Assembly: GCA_049516395.1 (NCBI GenBank)
Contig: JBEKTD010000001.1
Coordinates: 186,001-250,000 of the forward strand
DNA from: Fen-1362 sp049516395
Lineage (GTDB): Bacteria > Planctomycetota > Phycisphaerae > Sedimentisphaerales > Anaerobacaceae
Direction: 5' to 3'
Length of the DNA stretch: 64,000 bases
Shown here: positions 26,801 through 34,663 of the stretch, piece by piece
Position numbering within the stretch: the stretch's first letter is position 1
Layout of the letters: each line of letters opens with the position of its first letter
The notes under the pieces: generated by a model
What the model saw: the letters and a program-made list of their open reading frames with translations, nothing else
Databases searched by the model: none
What the model was told of the DNA's origin: nothing
Program-made: the position numbers and the translations under genes

Positions 26801-27013
26801 TATGACGGCTCAAAGATGAGCATTTATGTTGACGGAAAATTAGACGTTTCGAGACCGCAGTCAGGTCCCATCGCGACCAATAACTTCCCCGTTTGCATCG
26901 GGGAAAATATCGAGCTGACCGGGCACTGCTGGAATGGTCTCATTGACGATGTCCGTATTTATAATTACGTGCTTTCGGAGAATGAAATCGCGGCTTTAGC
27001 AACCGTTAAATAA
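23855..27013 (+). CDS. large exported protein: TPR, unknown core, CBM9-like and LamG domains
   Basis: A 1052-residue exported protein, with GAAAGGAT before ATG and a signal ending CIAAAAP. Residues ~25-120 are TPR-like (KGLYAEEVEGNIDSAIKTYG; ALYRQGMCYLKIKN). Residues 125-640 form a long unnamed core. Residues ~658-845 are CBM9-like (PVIDGVADAAWSVADKIK; NDSVEVFIDATN; YQLEVKFPW). Residues 850-1052 are a LamG/concanavalin fold (GWWKFDEKEGTTAADSSGNG; WHHVACVYDGSKMSIYVDGK). It starts a block with a sensor kinase 11 bases downstream, so it may bind a glycan and be controlled by, or feed, that system. Confidence 0.78.
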   Translation: MRTLKAIVTGIVLTAILPICIAAAAPTSELLQKGLYAEEVEGNIDSAIKTYGEVIKKTDAPRNQIAQALYRQGMCYLKIKNEQAAKTDFEKLVSEYADQAEIVQKAQLELDDLTDFDPAALMPPGTLIYVELGSPGRQVETILNMLKGTPYENPLAAIGNQNAANPGQKSPGDIVASLLNPSMMAEFKKIRGSAIGVTGIAQNNPPMIAVLYPGKSDALRGLIMAGLNMAGASGEPVEGMQTINIQNAVTAAYDDRVIIVATLPEQLKWVIRQYKGLVSEPTLASSNPSFVKLNKKTRHDNALTAWVNVHDVYSKLLQLFPAGQIPKQIFLVDAVVDFNHIDYLTYTDSIEQDGLNDSLEIVFKDGHHCLAYDLIRTPNINKAALSAVPPGAVALVTFALSADNENQTGAVRAQIKNFSGLDIGREIFANIEQVTVFALPAKTPGAPLPASIGLAITSHNPQQTRQILAKTIGTADSMLTGRPVADANSFAGKYQIGQVQDKPMYCYVEQAGKVTVLSLNPDITQASMAAIKDHNSVCNAGPLSDAVAKMPASASKMILINAGGTIRIAAPTIISYIGGDNRDALKDNFNQLATACDKSVIELRTDEQPNNFTFNRKLTGLPPLNQLFGPINQIAQTIKQTRTEAVAEAARRRAGIAIKQTPVAPVIDGVADAAWSVADKIKLTNVLYKPISSPNDLSADFKTMWDQNNLYLFVDVIDDVLKNDAVEPYENDSVEVFIDATNSKSASYGPTDYSYIFVWDKTSPKIYEQKQNRIEGVQYAMVTTSTGYQLEVKFPWSTLGTKPRTGAKIGLDVQVNDNDSGGKRDKKLTWHATQDNAWENPQAFGNAELGGLLGWWKFDEKEGTTAADSSGNGNDGTLVGNPQWRPQGGKIGGAIELSGKGDYVKIANESAFNITSQITVAAWVNITSVPQEWTGIVTKGDTAWRLSTSFANNVFHFGTAREDYLNGVTTVSSGQWHHVACVYDGSKMSIYVDGKLDVSRPQSGPIATNNFPVCIGENIELTGHCWNGLIDDVRIYNYVLSENEIAALATVK

Positions 27014-27024
27014 AGAGGTACGAT

Positions 27025-29061
27025 TTGAAATTTGGCTCAGCTCCTATCACCGGGCGTAATCAGTTACAGTGGGTAGTGCTGCTCGCGATAGCGGTAGTGC
27101 TGCCCACTGTAAGTTTGCTCTGGTTTATGAGCAGGGCGGTCTCCAACGAGCGGTTGGTCATAAGGGAAAAATTAGCCGCCATTTACCAGGACAAACTTGC
27201 ACTGGCCGGTCAAAAGGCCGCCGAAACCTGCGCCGCCAATATAAGCATCCTCGATAAGCTCGCCCTGAGCAGAGTCGAAGGGACAGGACAGAACGCAAAT
27301 CCATATTCGCTTTTCAAACAGCTCGTGCTTGAGCGCAACTTCGAAGGCGTGGTTGCCTTTGATTCAAAGTCAGCGGTTGTATATCCGGTGCCGGGTGACA
27401 TAATTTCAGACACGGCTCAGCAGGATAATGATTTCGCAGCCGCCCGGCAGCTTGAATTCACCGGCAGACAATACGCCGAGGCCGCGGAAAGTTACGGCAG
27501 GTTTTCAGCCGATAAAGACCCTCGAATCGCCGTTGCGGCCATTATGGGTAAAAGCCGATGCCTGTCTAGGCTCGGCCGGCTTGATGAGGCGATAGAAGAA
27601 TGTCAAAAAGCCGCTTTTGTTTCTGTGGATAGAAATACTGATACCGCATTGCTCGTCGCCGTTCAAAATGCCCGATTGCTTCTTCTGGATTTGCTCAGGC
27701 AGGCCGGCGCACAGTCCAGAGCACAGCTTGCGCAGCGAACGGTCGATGAACTTATCGCCGATATCTATAGCGTCCCCAAAATGCCGTCGAGCAGAAATCT
27801 CTTTATCGCGGGAAAGGTTTTACAAACCTTTGTAGATATGCCCTTCCTCGAAGGCAAAGCTTCGCTCAAAAAAGAAACGCTCGTCAAACTGGCCGTCGCC
27901 GAAGAGTTTTCTATTTTTATTGCTGAAAACTCATCGCTTATCCGCACATTGCCTGACAGGCCGCCGGATACTTTCTTCCGGGCGGGTGCCGACTATTGTC
28001 TCTATCACAAGACCCCGTCAATGGCGCTTCTGATTTTGTTTTCCGATAAAGGAATCGCATCAGCCCTCGCTGGCTATGAAGATACGTTCAAGGACTCTGA
28101 TTCGGCTTATCGCATTGTTGATGCTTTTGGCGATTTTGTCGCAGGTATAACAAAACCGGCGGGCAGACCTTTCGCGACAGTATCATTGGCTGATTGTTTT
28201 CCGGGCTGGAAAATTGAATTATATTTCAAAGGAAGCGAAATTTTTGATAAGGCCGCCGACAGGCAAATCGCCATTTATGTCTGGACCGGAGCGCTTGTGA
28301 TATTGCTTATTCTCGTCGTCGGCGCATTCGCCGCCCGCGCCATAGGCAGACAAATCCGGCTCAATAAAATGAAAAACGATTTTATCGCCACCGTCTCGCA
28401 CGAGCTGAAGACGCCGCTCGCCTCGATGCGCGTCCTCGTCGATACCCTGCTCGAAGGCAACATCAAAGATGAAACGCAGACCGAGGAATACTTGCGCATG
28501 ACCGCAAAGGAAAACGAACGGCTCAGCCGAATGATTGATAACTTCCTGACCTTCTCGCGGATGGAGCGTAACAAAAAGGCCTTCGAAATGACTCCGGCAA
28601 ACCCCGCCTCGATAGCAAACGACGCCGCGGAAGCGGTCAGGGCTAAATATACTGCACATAATTGTCAGTTCACGGTTGATATCGCGGAGAACCTGTCCGA
28701 AATATCAGCCGACCACGGCGCGATGGTTACCGTCCTCGTCAATCTTCTCGACAACGCCTGCAAATATACAGGCGACCAAAAGCAAATCTCGCTGAAGGTC
28801 TTCGCTGAAAAGGATAATGTCTGTTTTGCGGTTTCGGATAACGGTATCGGCCTTGCGCACAGGCATATCCGTAAAATTTTCGACAGCTTCTACCAGGTTG
28901 ATAACTCACTTGCCAGAAAAGTTGAGGGTTGCGGACTGGGCCTCAGCATCGTCAAATTCATTGTCGATGCCCATAAAGGTAAAATATCTGTAGATAGCAA
29001 ACCCGGCAAAGGAAGCACTTTCACGGTCAGAATCCCTGTTTCGCCGAAACAGGCCGGTTAA
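27025..29061 (+). CDS. membrane sensor histidine kinase
   Basis: A 678-residue kinase starting at TTG with AGAGGT five bases before it; no better start exists. Membrane helices lie at about 13-37 and 414-440 and enclose a ~375-residue external sensor with no known domain but TPR-like stretches (GRLDEAIEECQKAA). HisKA has H459 in TVSHELKTPLASMR. HATPase shows NLLDNACKYT, VSDNGIGLA and GCGLGLSIVK. It lies 11 bases after the CBM9/LamG gene and 11 bases before the first of two OmpR-type regulators. Residues ~80-90 (ALSRVEGTG) are encoded by a dispersed repeat word. Confidence 0.88.
   Translation: MKFGSAPITGRNQLQWVVLLAIAVVLPTVSLLWFMSRAVSNERLVIREKLAAIYQDKLALAGQKAAETCAANISILDKLALSRVEGTGQNANPYSLFKQLVLERNFEGVVAFDSKSAVVYPVPGDIISDTAQQDNDFAAARQLEFTGRQYAEAAESYGRFSADKDPRIAVAAIMGKSRCLSRLGRLDEAIEECQKAAFVSVDRNTDTALLVAVQNARLLLLDLLRQAGAQSRAQLAQRTVDELIADIYSVPKMPSSRNLFIAGKVLQTFVDMPFLEGKASLKKETLVKLAVAEEFSIFIAENSSLIRTLPDRPPDTFFRAGADYCLYHKTPSMALLILFSDKGIASALAGYEDTFKDSDSAYRIVDAFGDFVAGITKPAGRPFATVSLADCFPGWKIELYFKGSEIFDKAADRQIAIYVWTGALVILLILVVGAFAARAIGRQIRLNKMKNDFIATVSHELKTPLASMRVLVDTLLEGNIKDETQTEEYLRMTAKENERLSRMIDNFLTFSRMERNKKAFEMTPANPASIANDAAEAVRAKYTAHNCQFTVDIAENLSEISADHGAMVTVLVNLLDNACKYTGDQKQISLKVFAEKDNVCFAVSDNGIGLAHRHIRKIFDSFYQVDNSLARKVEGCGLGLSIVKFIVDAHKGKISVDSKPGKGSTFTVRIPVSPKQAG
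27264..27282 (-). repeat. dispersed CCTTCGAC...GCTCAGG word inside a coding region
   Basis: The plus strand reads CCTGAGCAGAGTCGAAGGG, the reverse complement of the CCTTCGACxxxGCTCAGG word also found at 42718, 46701 and 46832. Here it lies in frame within the sensor-kinase gene and encodes the typical ALSRVEG peptide. Confidence 0.6.
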
Positions 29062-29072
29062 GGAATTTAGAT

Positions 29073-29750
29073 ATGAGAACCGTTCTTATTGTTGAGGATA
29101 ATCCCACAATGGTGCGTGCCCTCGAAGACAATTTCACAATGAAGGGCTACAAGGTCAAAACGGCCTTTGACGGGGAAGCGGGGTTGAACGCGGTGCTGGA
29201 AAAAGGAGTGGACCTGGTTATCCTCGATATAATGCTGCCCAAAATCAACGGCTTCGAGATTTGCAGCCGGGTCCGCAGTAAGGGTATCACTACGCCCATC
29301 ATTATGCTCACCGCCAAGGACCAGGAGCAGGATATTGTTATGGGCCTCAATCTCGGCGCCGACGACTATGTCACCAAGCCCTTCAGCATACAACAGCTTC
29401 TCGCCCGCGTTGAGGCGTTGTTGCGCAGGACCGCTCAGCCCGAGCCGGACGTTTATCAATTCGGCGGTTTCAGGCTGGACGTTGTAAAACAAAAACTCAC
29501 TCATAATGGAGTCGAAGTGCCTTTGAGTCCTAAGGAATATAACGTGCTGCATCTGCTCGTCAAAAGGCAGGGCTCGGTTCTGACGCGCGAAGAAATACTC
29601 ACCAGCGCCATTGGCAACGCACATTTCGTCAGCGAGAAGAATATCGACGGCTTCGTAAAGGCCATCCGTGAAAAAATCGAGCCGGACTTGAACAAACCGG
29701 CTTTTATCCATACCATAGGAGATATCGGGTATAAGTTTGAAACGGTGTAG
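29073..29750 (+). CDS. OmpR-family response regulator (first of a tandem pair)
   Basis: A 225-residue two-domain regulator. The receiver has E8/D9, phosphoacceptor D52 in VILDIMLPKING, T in IIMLTAKD and K in YVTKPFS. The output is a winged helix (PLSPKEYNVLHLLVKRQGSV; IREKIEPDLNKPAFIHTIGD, ending GYKFETV). It should bind DNA as a phosphorylated dimer. It is encoded 11 bases after the sensor kinase and three bases before a close paralogue. The paralogue shares the D52 region and the winged-helix ending almost exactly, which points to a local tandem duplication. Confidence 0.9.
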   Translation: MRTVLIVEDNPTMVRALEDNFTMKGYKVKTAFDGEAGLNAVLEKGVDLVILDIMLPKINGFEICSRVRSKGITTPIIMLTAKDQEQDIVMGLNLGADDYVTKPFSIQQLLARVEALLRRTAQPEPDVYQFGGFRLDVVKQKLTHNGVEVPLSPKEYNVLHLLVKRQGSVLTREEILTSAIGNAHFVSEKNIDGFVKAIREKIEPDLNKPAFIHTIGDIGYKFETV

Positions 29751-29753
29751 AGA

Positions 29754-30443
29754 ATGGAAACGATATTAATAGTCGAAGATGACCCCACGATGCTGCGGGG
29801 CCTCAAAGATAACTTCGAGTTCAAGGGCTATAAAGTCATTACCGCCTCCGATGGCGAGAAGGGGCTTGAAGCCGCCCTTAACGCCAGACCCGATTTAATC
29901 CTCCTCGACATTATGCTCCCCAAAATCAACGGCTACGAAATTTGCCGCCTGATTCGCGAGCAAAAACTCGATATGCCGATTATTATGCTCACCGCCAAGG
30001 GCGAAGAATCCGATATCGTGCTGGGCCTCAACCTCGGCGCTGATGATTATGTCACCAAGCCCTTCAGCATCAAAGAACTTCTCGCCCGCGCCGCTGCTTT
30101 CCTGCGTCGGGCAAAAAAGGAAACCCAGGATATTCACGAATTTGGCTGTTACCGCCTCGACATATCCGCAAGACGGCTCACTCGGAAAGGAAAGGAAATC
30201 GAGCTTTCCCCCAAAGAGTTTGACCTTCTCGCGTTTTTCATCAAAAGACAGGGCCGCGCTCTTACCCGCGATGAAATCTTAAACGCCGTCTGGGGATATG
30301 ATTGCATCGTAACTCCTCGCAGTATCGACCGGTTCGTAACTACCCTGCGTGATAAAATCGAGCCCGACCCATCCAAACCGGTTTTCATTCACACCATAAG
30401 GCAAATCGGCTACAGGTTCGAACCACCCGAATCAAAACACTAA
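29754..30443 (+). CDS. OmpR-family response regulator (second of a tandem pair)
   Basis: A 229-residue regulator with receiver (E8/D9/D10, D52 in LILLDIMLPKING, T in IIMLTAKG, K in YVTKPFS) and winged-helix output (ELSPKEFDLLAFFIKRQGRA; LRDKIEPDPSKPVFIHTIRQ, ending GYRFEPPE). It follows its paralogue by three bases. The two receivers are nearly superimposable, while the recognition-helix regions differ (HFVSEKNIDGFVKAI in the first, CIVTPRSIDRFVTTL here). They may therefore share one kinase but read different DNA sites. This is the last gene of the block that starts at 23855. Confidence 0.9.
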   Translation: METILIVEDDPTMLRGLKDNFEFKGYKVITASDGEKGLEAALNARPDLILLDIMLPKINGYEICRLIREQKLDMPIIMLTAKGEESDIVLGLNLGADDYVTKPFSIKELLARAAAFLRRAKKETQDIHEFGCYRLDISARRLTRKGKEIELSPKEFDLLAFFIKRQGRALTRDEILNAVWGYDCIVTPRSIDRFVTTLRDKIEPDPSKPVFIHTIRQIGYRFEPPESKH

Positions 30444-30465
30444 CGCCGACAACCGTCCGCCTGCC

Positions 30466-30490
30466 CTCCCGTAGCGCAGCGAAGGTCCTC
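30466..30490 (+). repeat. direct repeat, left copy, flanking the GIY-YIG gene
   Basis: A 25-base word starting CTCCCGTAGCGCAGCGAAGG. An identical copy lies at 30842-30866 in the same orientation. The two copies bracket the GIY-YIG gene, ten bases from its stop and 18 bases from its start. Confidence 0.75.
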
Positions 30491-30500
30491 GGGTTTAGCT

Positions 30501-30824
30501 TCATTGGTTCTCTGCCGGGGATCCAGGATTAATTGTATTTATCGCTTCGCTGAATATATCTTCCCACTTGGGATTAAATTGCTCAATCAATCTGATTTTC
30601 CACCGCCTGTTGTATTTCTTCAATTGTTTCTCTCTATTCATTGCCGTTTGCCTATTCTCGCATTTCTCTAAATATACAAGTTTATTGACTTCGTAATCCT
30701 TTGTAAATCTACAACCATTACCCGCCTTGTGTCTTACCGCCCGCTTCGCTATATCCTCTGTCATCCCGACATACAGCGTCCCATTCTTCCTGCTCGCCAG
30801 TATATATACATAATATTTGCCCAT
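30501..30824 (-). CDS. GIY-YIG nuclease-superfamily protein
   Basis: A 107-residue protein. The start is the ATG of MGKYYVYILASRKNG; the upstream extension runs into a repeat. It shows the superfamily's YVYIL...LYVGMTEDIAKR pattern, with the catalytic Arg after the second strand, and NREKQLKKYNRRWK with the metal-binding Glu. The small stand-alone proteins of this kind (YhbQ/UPF0213-like) are common and usually chromosomal. Here the gene is bracketed by two identical 25-base direct repeats, which suggests it moved as a cassette or spread together with the repeat. Confidence 0.85.
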   Translation of the reverse strand: MGKYYVYILASRKNGTLYVGMTEDIAKRAVRHKAGNGCRFTKDYEVNKLVYLEKCENRQTAMNREKQLKKYNRRWKIRLIEQFNPKWEDIFSEAINTINPGSPAENQ

Positions 30825-30841
30825 ATCAACATTATACCCGT

Positions 30842-30866
30842 CTCCCGTAGCGCAGCGAAGGTCCTC
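30842..30866 (+). repeat. direct repeat, right copy, flanking the GIY-YIG gene
   Basis: Identical over 25 bases to the copy at 30466-30490 and in the same orientation. The bases just outside differ (TCAGGGGC here, TCGGGTTT on the left). Confidence 0.75.
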
Positions 30867-30912
30867 AGGGGCATCCAAATAATATTTAGTCCTGCTATTT
30901 ATACCTTTCTTT

Positions 30913-32052
30913 TTATTTAATCACATTGTCATTATAGTCACGTGGCCCCGGGGGAACCGTCAAATCCATAATCAGTTCTCTAAGAGGTATCTGACGCGGT
31001 TTAACAATTGGCGGCAGCTCCGCCCTGATATGACGGACGCCAACAATATTGTTATTACTCTCGCCGCTGTTACTGTTATTATTATAATTTGCTTTTCTTT
31101 GTGGGGTTCTTTTGTTGTGCTTCACAGCATTCATCGATTGGTCTACAAATGGTGAAGTGTCCTTTTCCGTACAGAAATAACCATCCGTCCATGTCATCTT
31201 TCCCGGCATTCCGGACTTATAGCTCCAGCCAACCGTCTCAAGACAATCTAAGCTCTTAAATCCCCGATTCCAGTTTGACAGGTCGTAAAAGACCCATCCG
31301 GCATCAGGAAAATACGCCTCAATAAATGTATGACCATTTCCGCTGTCAATAAACTTTGCGTCCACCGTTTCTGCCGGAATGCCGATTTTCCTGAGCATTG
31401 CACATGCCAGCCGCGACATAGGTGTGCAGCTTCCTTTCCTCTGCGTCAGGACCTCGTTAGATGTCCTTTCCCCTTTCTCGAATTTTATATTTTCATTAAT
31501 CCAGTCGCAAACCCCTTCTACAACGTTTTCCGCGTCGCTTGAATTATTGACTATCTGTTCACAGATAGGCCCAAGTTCATGGTTATTAGGGTCAATGCCT
31601 TCTTTTATGTCTGCCTTGAGAGAATCGGCGAAACGTTTCTTCACGTCTTCGGAATAAGGCAGTTTCGCGGTTGTATATAAATTATTGAAATAGGCCAATT
31701 GCACATCCATTTTCTGTTCGACTGTAATCTTATCTGACTTGGGAGCGTTCCATGTCAATTTGTAATAACGACGCGGCATACCGAGGTTATCCGAAGTAAC
31801 TGCTACATTATTGGGCTCCTCGCTGTACTCAAATTTCGAGGACTTAACGACCTGCCAGTTAGTTGAGCCCCAGAAACTCATCAGGGCGGGAACCTCCGCT
31901 ACCGATGGCTTTCCTTTCTGTACAGTAATCTCATAATGGCGAGTAACCACAAGGTTACGACGGGCCGGGTCCTGGAGGATATTAGGTGCCGCCAATGCTT
32001 GTGATATACTTAGGATAGATATCAGAAACATTAAGAAAATATGTTTAATCAT
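30913..32052 (-). CDS. exported transglutaminase-like cysteine protease-fold protein
   Basis: A 379-residue exported protein with signal MIKHIFLMFLISILSISQA, cleaved after ALA. Residues 170-265 are a transglutaminase-like core with the full triad: C209 in RKGSCTPMSRLACAMLRKIG, H241 in GNGHTFIEAYFP and D257 in VFYDLSNW. Bacterial members are mostly peptidases or peptide-modifying enzymes at the cell envelope. The N-terminal third is a strand-rich domain, and the C-terminus is Asn-rich (NYNNNSNSGESNNN) and probably flexible. It is a single gene with no informative neighbours. The substrate is unknown. Confidence 0.83.
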   Translation of the reverse strand: MIKHIFLMFLISILSISQALAAPNILQDPARRNLVVTRHYEITVQKGKPSVAEVPALMSFWGSTNWQVVKSSKFEYSEEPNNVAVTSDNLGMPRRYYKLTWNAPKSDKITVEQKMDVQLAYFNNLYTTAKLPYSEDVKKRFADSLKADIKEGIDPNNHELGPICEQIVNNSSDAENVVEGVCDWINENIKFEKGERTSNEVLTQRKGSCTPMSRLACAMLRKIGIPAETVDAKFIDSGNGHTFIEAYFPDAGWVFYDLSNWNRGFKSLDCLETVGWSYKSGMPGKMTWTDGYFCTEKDTSPFVDQSMNAVKHNKRTPQRKANYNNNSNSGESNNNIVGVRHIRAELPPIVKPRQIPLRELIMDLTVPPGPRDYNDNVIK

Positions 32053-32325
32053 ATGTGTTTCCCTTCTTTAATTTACCAGGGATTTGCCTGATATTTTCCA
32101 CTTTAAACGTTTGACTATATTACCATGCCGTTTAATAATATGTTCTAACAATAATACTCTCCGAATTACGATATACGAACGACCAACCGCTATCGACTAA
32201 ATGCTAACTGTACGCTCCACGCTGAACGCTGCTTCGTGGTGAAATTTCTTGTTTCCTCCTCATTTTCCCGATATACTCCCACCTTATGGCAGGAATCGGA
32301 TTTTTCTCTAAAGTAAGAGTAAAAC

Positions 32326-32625
32326 ATGAACAGAATATACACCAATAAAGGCCAAGGTATTTCGACAAAGCTTGCCAGTCTCGTGGACGGCAGGAAATAT
32401 ATTATTTCCACAGCGAAGAACCCACGTGGAGGGTGGCAGCTTGCTGTTTTTCGGGTTCTTTGGGAAATTCCATATATCTTCGGCAAGATTGATCTTCATA
32501 ATCCATTGAAGGTGGGTAATAGTCAAACATTTGAAGAAGCCGAAACGAAGCATTTTGAGACCGAAGAGTTGGTGGTCAACTCTCCGCAAGAGATGTGGCG
32601 GAACTGGCCTCTCGGTGACCGGTAG
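32326..32625 (+). CDS. hypothetical protein
   Basis: A 99-residue protein starting MNRIYTNKGQGISTKLASLV, with an AAGTAAGAG site before the ATG. A strand-rich N-terminal half (RKYIISTAKNPRGGWQLAVF) is followed by an acidic helix (TFEEAETKHFETEELVVN) and a Trp-rich end. I do not recognise the family. It is the more believable of the two overlapping frames here, because the minus-strand frames lack ribosome sites. It stands alone in AT-rich DNA between the transglutaminase gene and another hypothetical gene. Confidence 0.55.
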   Translation: MNRIYTNKGQGISTKLASLVDGRKYIISTAKNPRGGWQLAVFRVLWEIPYIFGKIDLHNPLKVGNSQTFEEAETKHFETEELVVNSPQEMWRNWPLGDR

Positions 32626-32763
32626 CATATAATTACACCTTTGCCTGTCAAAATACATCTTGTGAGGGCAGAAGTTGTGTGTGTTATGCGGAAACCATAT
32701 AAACAGTAGTTAGGGCACTAATAATGAAAAAGACACACTCGGAATACCTACTACAAGGAATTG

Positions 32764-33378
32764 ATGATGGACATAATCTGCTTTATTTTTGATAAATTAA
32801 AAGACTTGGTGTATCTCTCTTTTTACTGTCCTTCCTTGACACAGTTGGCACAGTTGGCAACAGTCGCCGGAGCTATCGGAATATTCGTTGGGATAAAAAC
32901 GCTTCAGAATCAAAACTTAGAGATTCAGAACCAAAACTTAGAGAAAAGAATGGAAGTGATAAAAAGAATATACGATGCTTTTGGGGAGGGTGACCTATTT
33001 GAATTCTATGGCAGGATTCGTCACAAAGATTCCACAATCGATTGGAATGGCGAAAAAGATGAGAAATTACTGAATCGCTCCTTAACCGTTTTTGATGAAA
33101 TAAACTACTTGCAAACCCAGAAACCTTTTGATGACAAGGTGTGGGAATACATCGCAAGTGAAATTCAATATTTTGCCTTTAGGAAAGATGTTTGGGATTA
33201 TATGGTCAAGAGGATTCAAGAAGGTTTGGACAACGGATTCCCCACAGAAATCATTCCATTCACTGGTTTTCCTGAATTGCTTGGAAACATCCCGGTCAAA
33301 TTTAGGGCAAAACTTTTTCCGTGGATTCCCAAGGAGCACAGAGAGTTTTACAAAAAGTTGGATGAATCTAAATCTTAA
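32764..33378 (+). CDS. membrane-anchored hypothetical protein
   Basis: A 204-residue protein. I use the first ATG, behind AAGGAA, rather than the TTG three bases earlier. One N-terminal membrane helix (ATVAGAIGIFVGIKTL, about residues 31-46) is followed by a Gln/Asn-rich coiled stretch (QNQNLEIQNQNLEKRM), then a ~150-residue cytoplasmic helical domain with VFDEINYLQTQKPFDDKVWE. This resembles the DUF4760-type layout of stand-alone membrane proteins often found in accessory DNA. The gene is AT-rich and Lys/Asn-rich compared with its neighbours, so recent acquisition is plausible. Confidence 0.65.
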   Translation: MMDIICFIFDKLKDLVYLSFYCPSLTQLAQLATVAGAIGIFVGIKTLQNQNLEIQNQNLEKRMEVIKRIYDAFGEGDLFEFYGRIRHKDSTIDWNGEKDEKLLNRSLTVFDEINYLQTQKPFDDKVWEYIASEIQYFAFRKDVWDYMVKRIQEGLDNGFPTEIIPFTGFPELLGNIPVKFRAKLFPWIPKEHREFYKKLDESKS

Positions 33379-33432
33379 GAAAATAGTCGCGGGATAGAAT
33401 AAGTGGGAAATAATGGGGACAGCCGTTTTTTC

Positions 33433-33565
33433 CCGCCCCGTTTTTCTTTTCGGGCCACGAGTCACGAGCGACGATTCCCCGCCCCTCGCTTCGTGTTCAA
33501 ATTAACGCCGGCCGTTTTTCTTTCCGCCTTCGGCGGACTATCGACTAACGACTATCGACTAAATT
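33433..33565. repeat. word-like intergenic filler
   Basis: Short near-repeats fill the gap before the cysteine synthase gene: CACGAGTCACGAGCGACGA and CTATCGACTAACGACTATCG. A CTATCGACTAA word recurs at about 32191, and CGTGCCTCGTGAC/CACGGGGCACGAGTGAC variants lie near 49726 and 50950. No coding or RNA feature is seen. Confidence 0.5.
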
Positions 33566-34472
33566 ACGGCGGGCACTTTGCGCAGGCGGCGCGGAATAGC
33601 ATCGTGCTCAAATACCTGTCCCCGCGGTCGCAAATAATCGTAACCACCGTCCCGGATTTCATATCTTTGGCGACCCTAACAGCCCCCGCGACGGCTGCGC
33701 CGCTCGATATCCCCGCGAAGATTCCTTCCTCAGCCGCCAGTCGCCGTGTCATTTCGTATGCCTCATCGTCCTCCATAATCATAACGTCGTCGAGCTTATC
33801 GCGCTTATAAATCGCGGGCACAATCGACTCGGTCATATTCTTCAGCCCCTGGATTGTGTGGTGGGGCGTCGGCTCGATGCCGACGATTTTGACGTTCTTG
33901 ATTTTCTCTCGCAGAAATTTCCCCGTTCCCATAAGCGTCCCGGTCGTTCCCATCCCCGCGACGAAATAATCAACCTGCCCGTCGGCCTGTTTGAAAATCT
34001 CCGGCCCGGTTGTCTCATAATGGGCAAGAGGGTTATTCGGGTTGGTGAACTGGTTGGGCATAAAATACTTACCCGGCTCCTGTTCGATAATTTTGTGCGC
34101 CATACGAATCGCCCCATCGGTTCCCTCGTTTGCTGGCGTCATAATCACTTCCGCCCCGAACGCCTCCAGTATATGTCGCCTTTCACTGCTTACGCAGGCG
34201 GGCAGCGTCAGTTTGACGCGATAACCCTTGGCCGCCCCAATCATCGCCAAAGCGATACCCGTATTGCCTGAGGTTGGCTCAAGGATGATTTTATCTTTGG
34301 TGAGCGAGCCGTCCTCCTCGGCCTTTGTAATCATATAAAGTGCGGTACGGTCTTTAATCGACCCTGCTGGGTTATTGCCCTCCAATTTTGCCAAAAGACG
34401 CACCTTCGGGTTCGGGTTGACCCGTTTCAGCTCAACCATCGGCGTATTGCCAATCGACGAAAGGATACTCAT
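33564..34472 (-). CDS. cysteine synthase (CysK/CysM family)
   Basis: A 302-residue PLP enzyme that makes cysteine from an activated serine (O-acetyl- or O-phosphoserine) and sulfide or thiosulfate. The Schiff-base lysine is K40 in NNPAGSIKDRTA. The substrate loop is PTSGNTGIALAM, the phosphate-binding loop GMGTTGTLMGTG and the C-terminal GISSGAAVAGA. The ending CDRGDRYLSTMLF is closer to CysM and O-phosphoserine types than to classical CysK. The protein starts MSILSSIGNTPMVELKRV with an AGGAG-type site. It is a single gene, divergent from the PFK gene. Confidence 0.88.
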   Translation of the reverse strand: MSILSSIGNTPMVELKRVNPNPKVRLLAKLEGNNPAGSIKDRTALYMITKAEEDGSLTKDKIILEPTSGNTGIALAMIGAAKGYRVKLTLPACVSSERRHILEAFGAEVIMTPANEGTDGAIRMAHKIIEQEPGKYFMPNQFTNPNNPLAHYETTGPEIFKQADGQVDYFVAGMGTTGTLMGTGKFLREKIKNVKIVGIEPTPHHTIQGLKNMTESIVPAIYKRDKLDDVMIMEDDEAYEMTRRLAAEEGIFAGISSGAAVAGAVRVAKDMKSGTVVTIICDRGDRYLSTMLFRAACAKCPP

Positions 34473-34663
34473 TGGATTTCTCCTACATGTTAAGATGGGC
34501 TAATAATACCATAAGTTTGCCGCCCATTTCAAGTATCACCAGCCGATTTCCGGCGACGAGATAATTCTTGAAATTTACAGCCGGATTGCTATACTTACGC
34601 ACCTTGTTTTGGGTAGTTGTTTAAAAATTTGCACGATTGATTTTTAAAGGAAAGGTATCAGCA

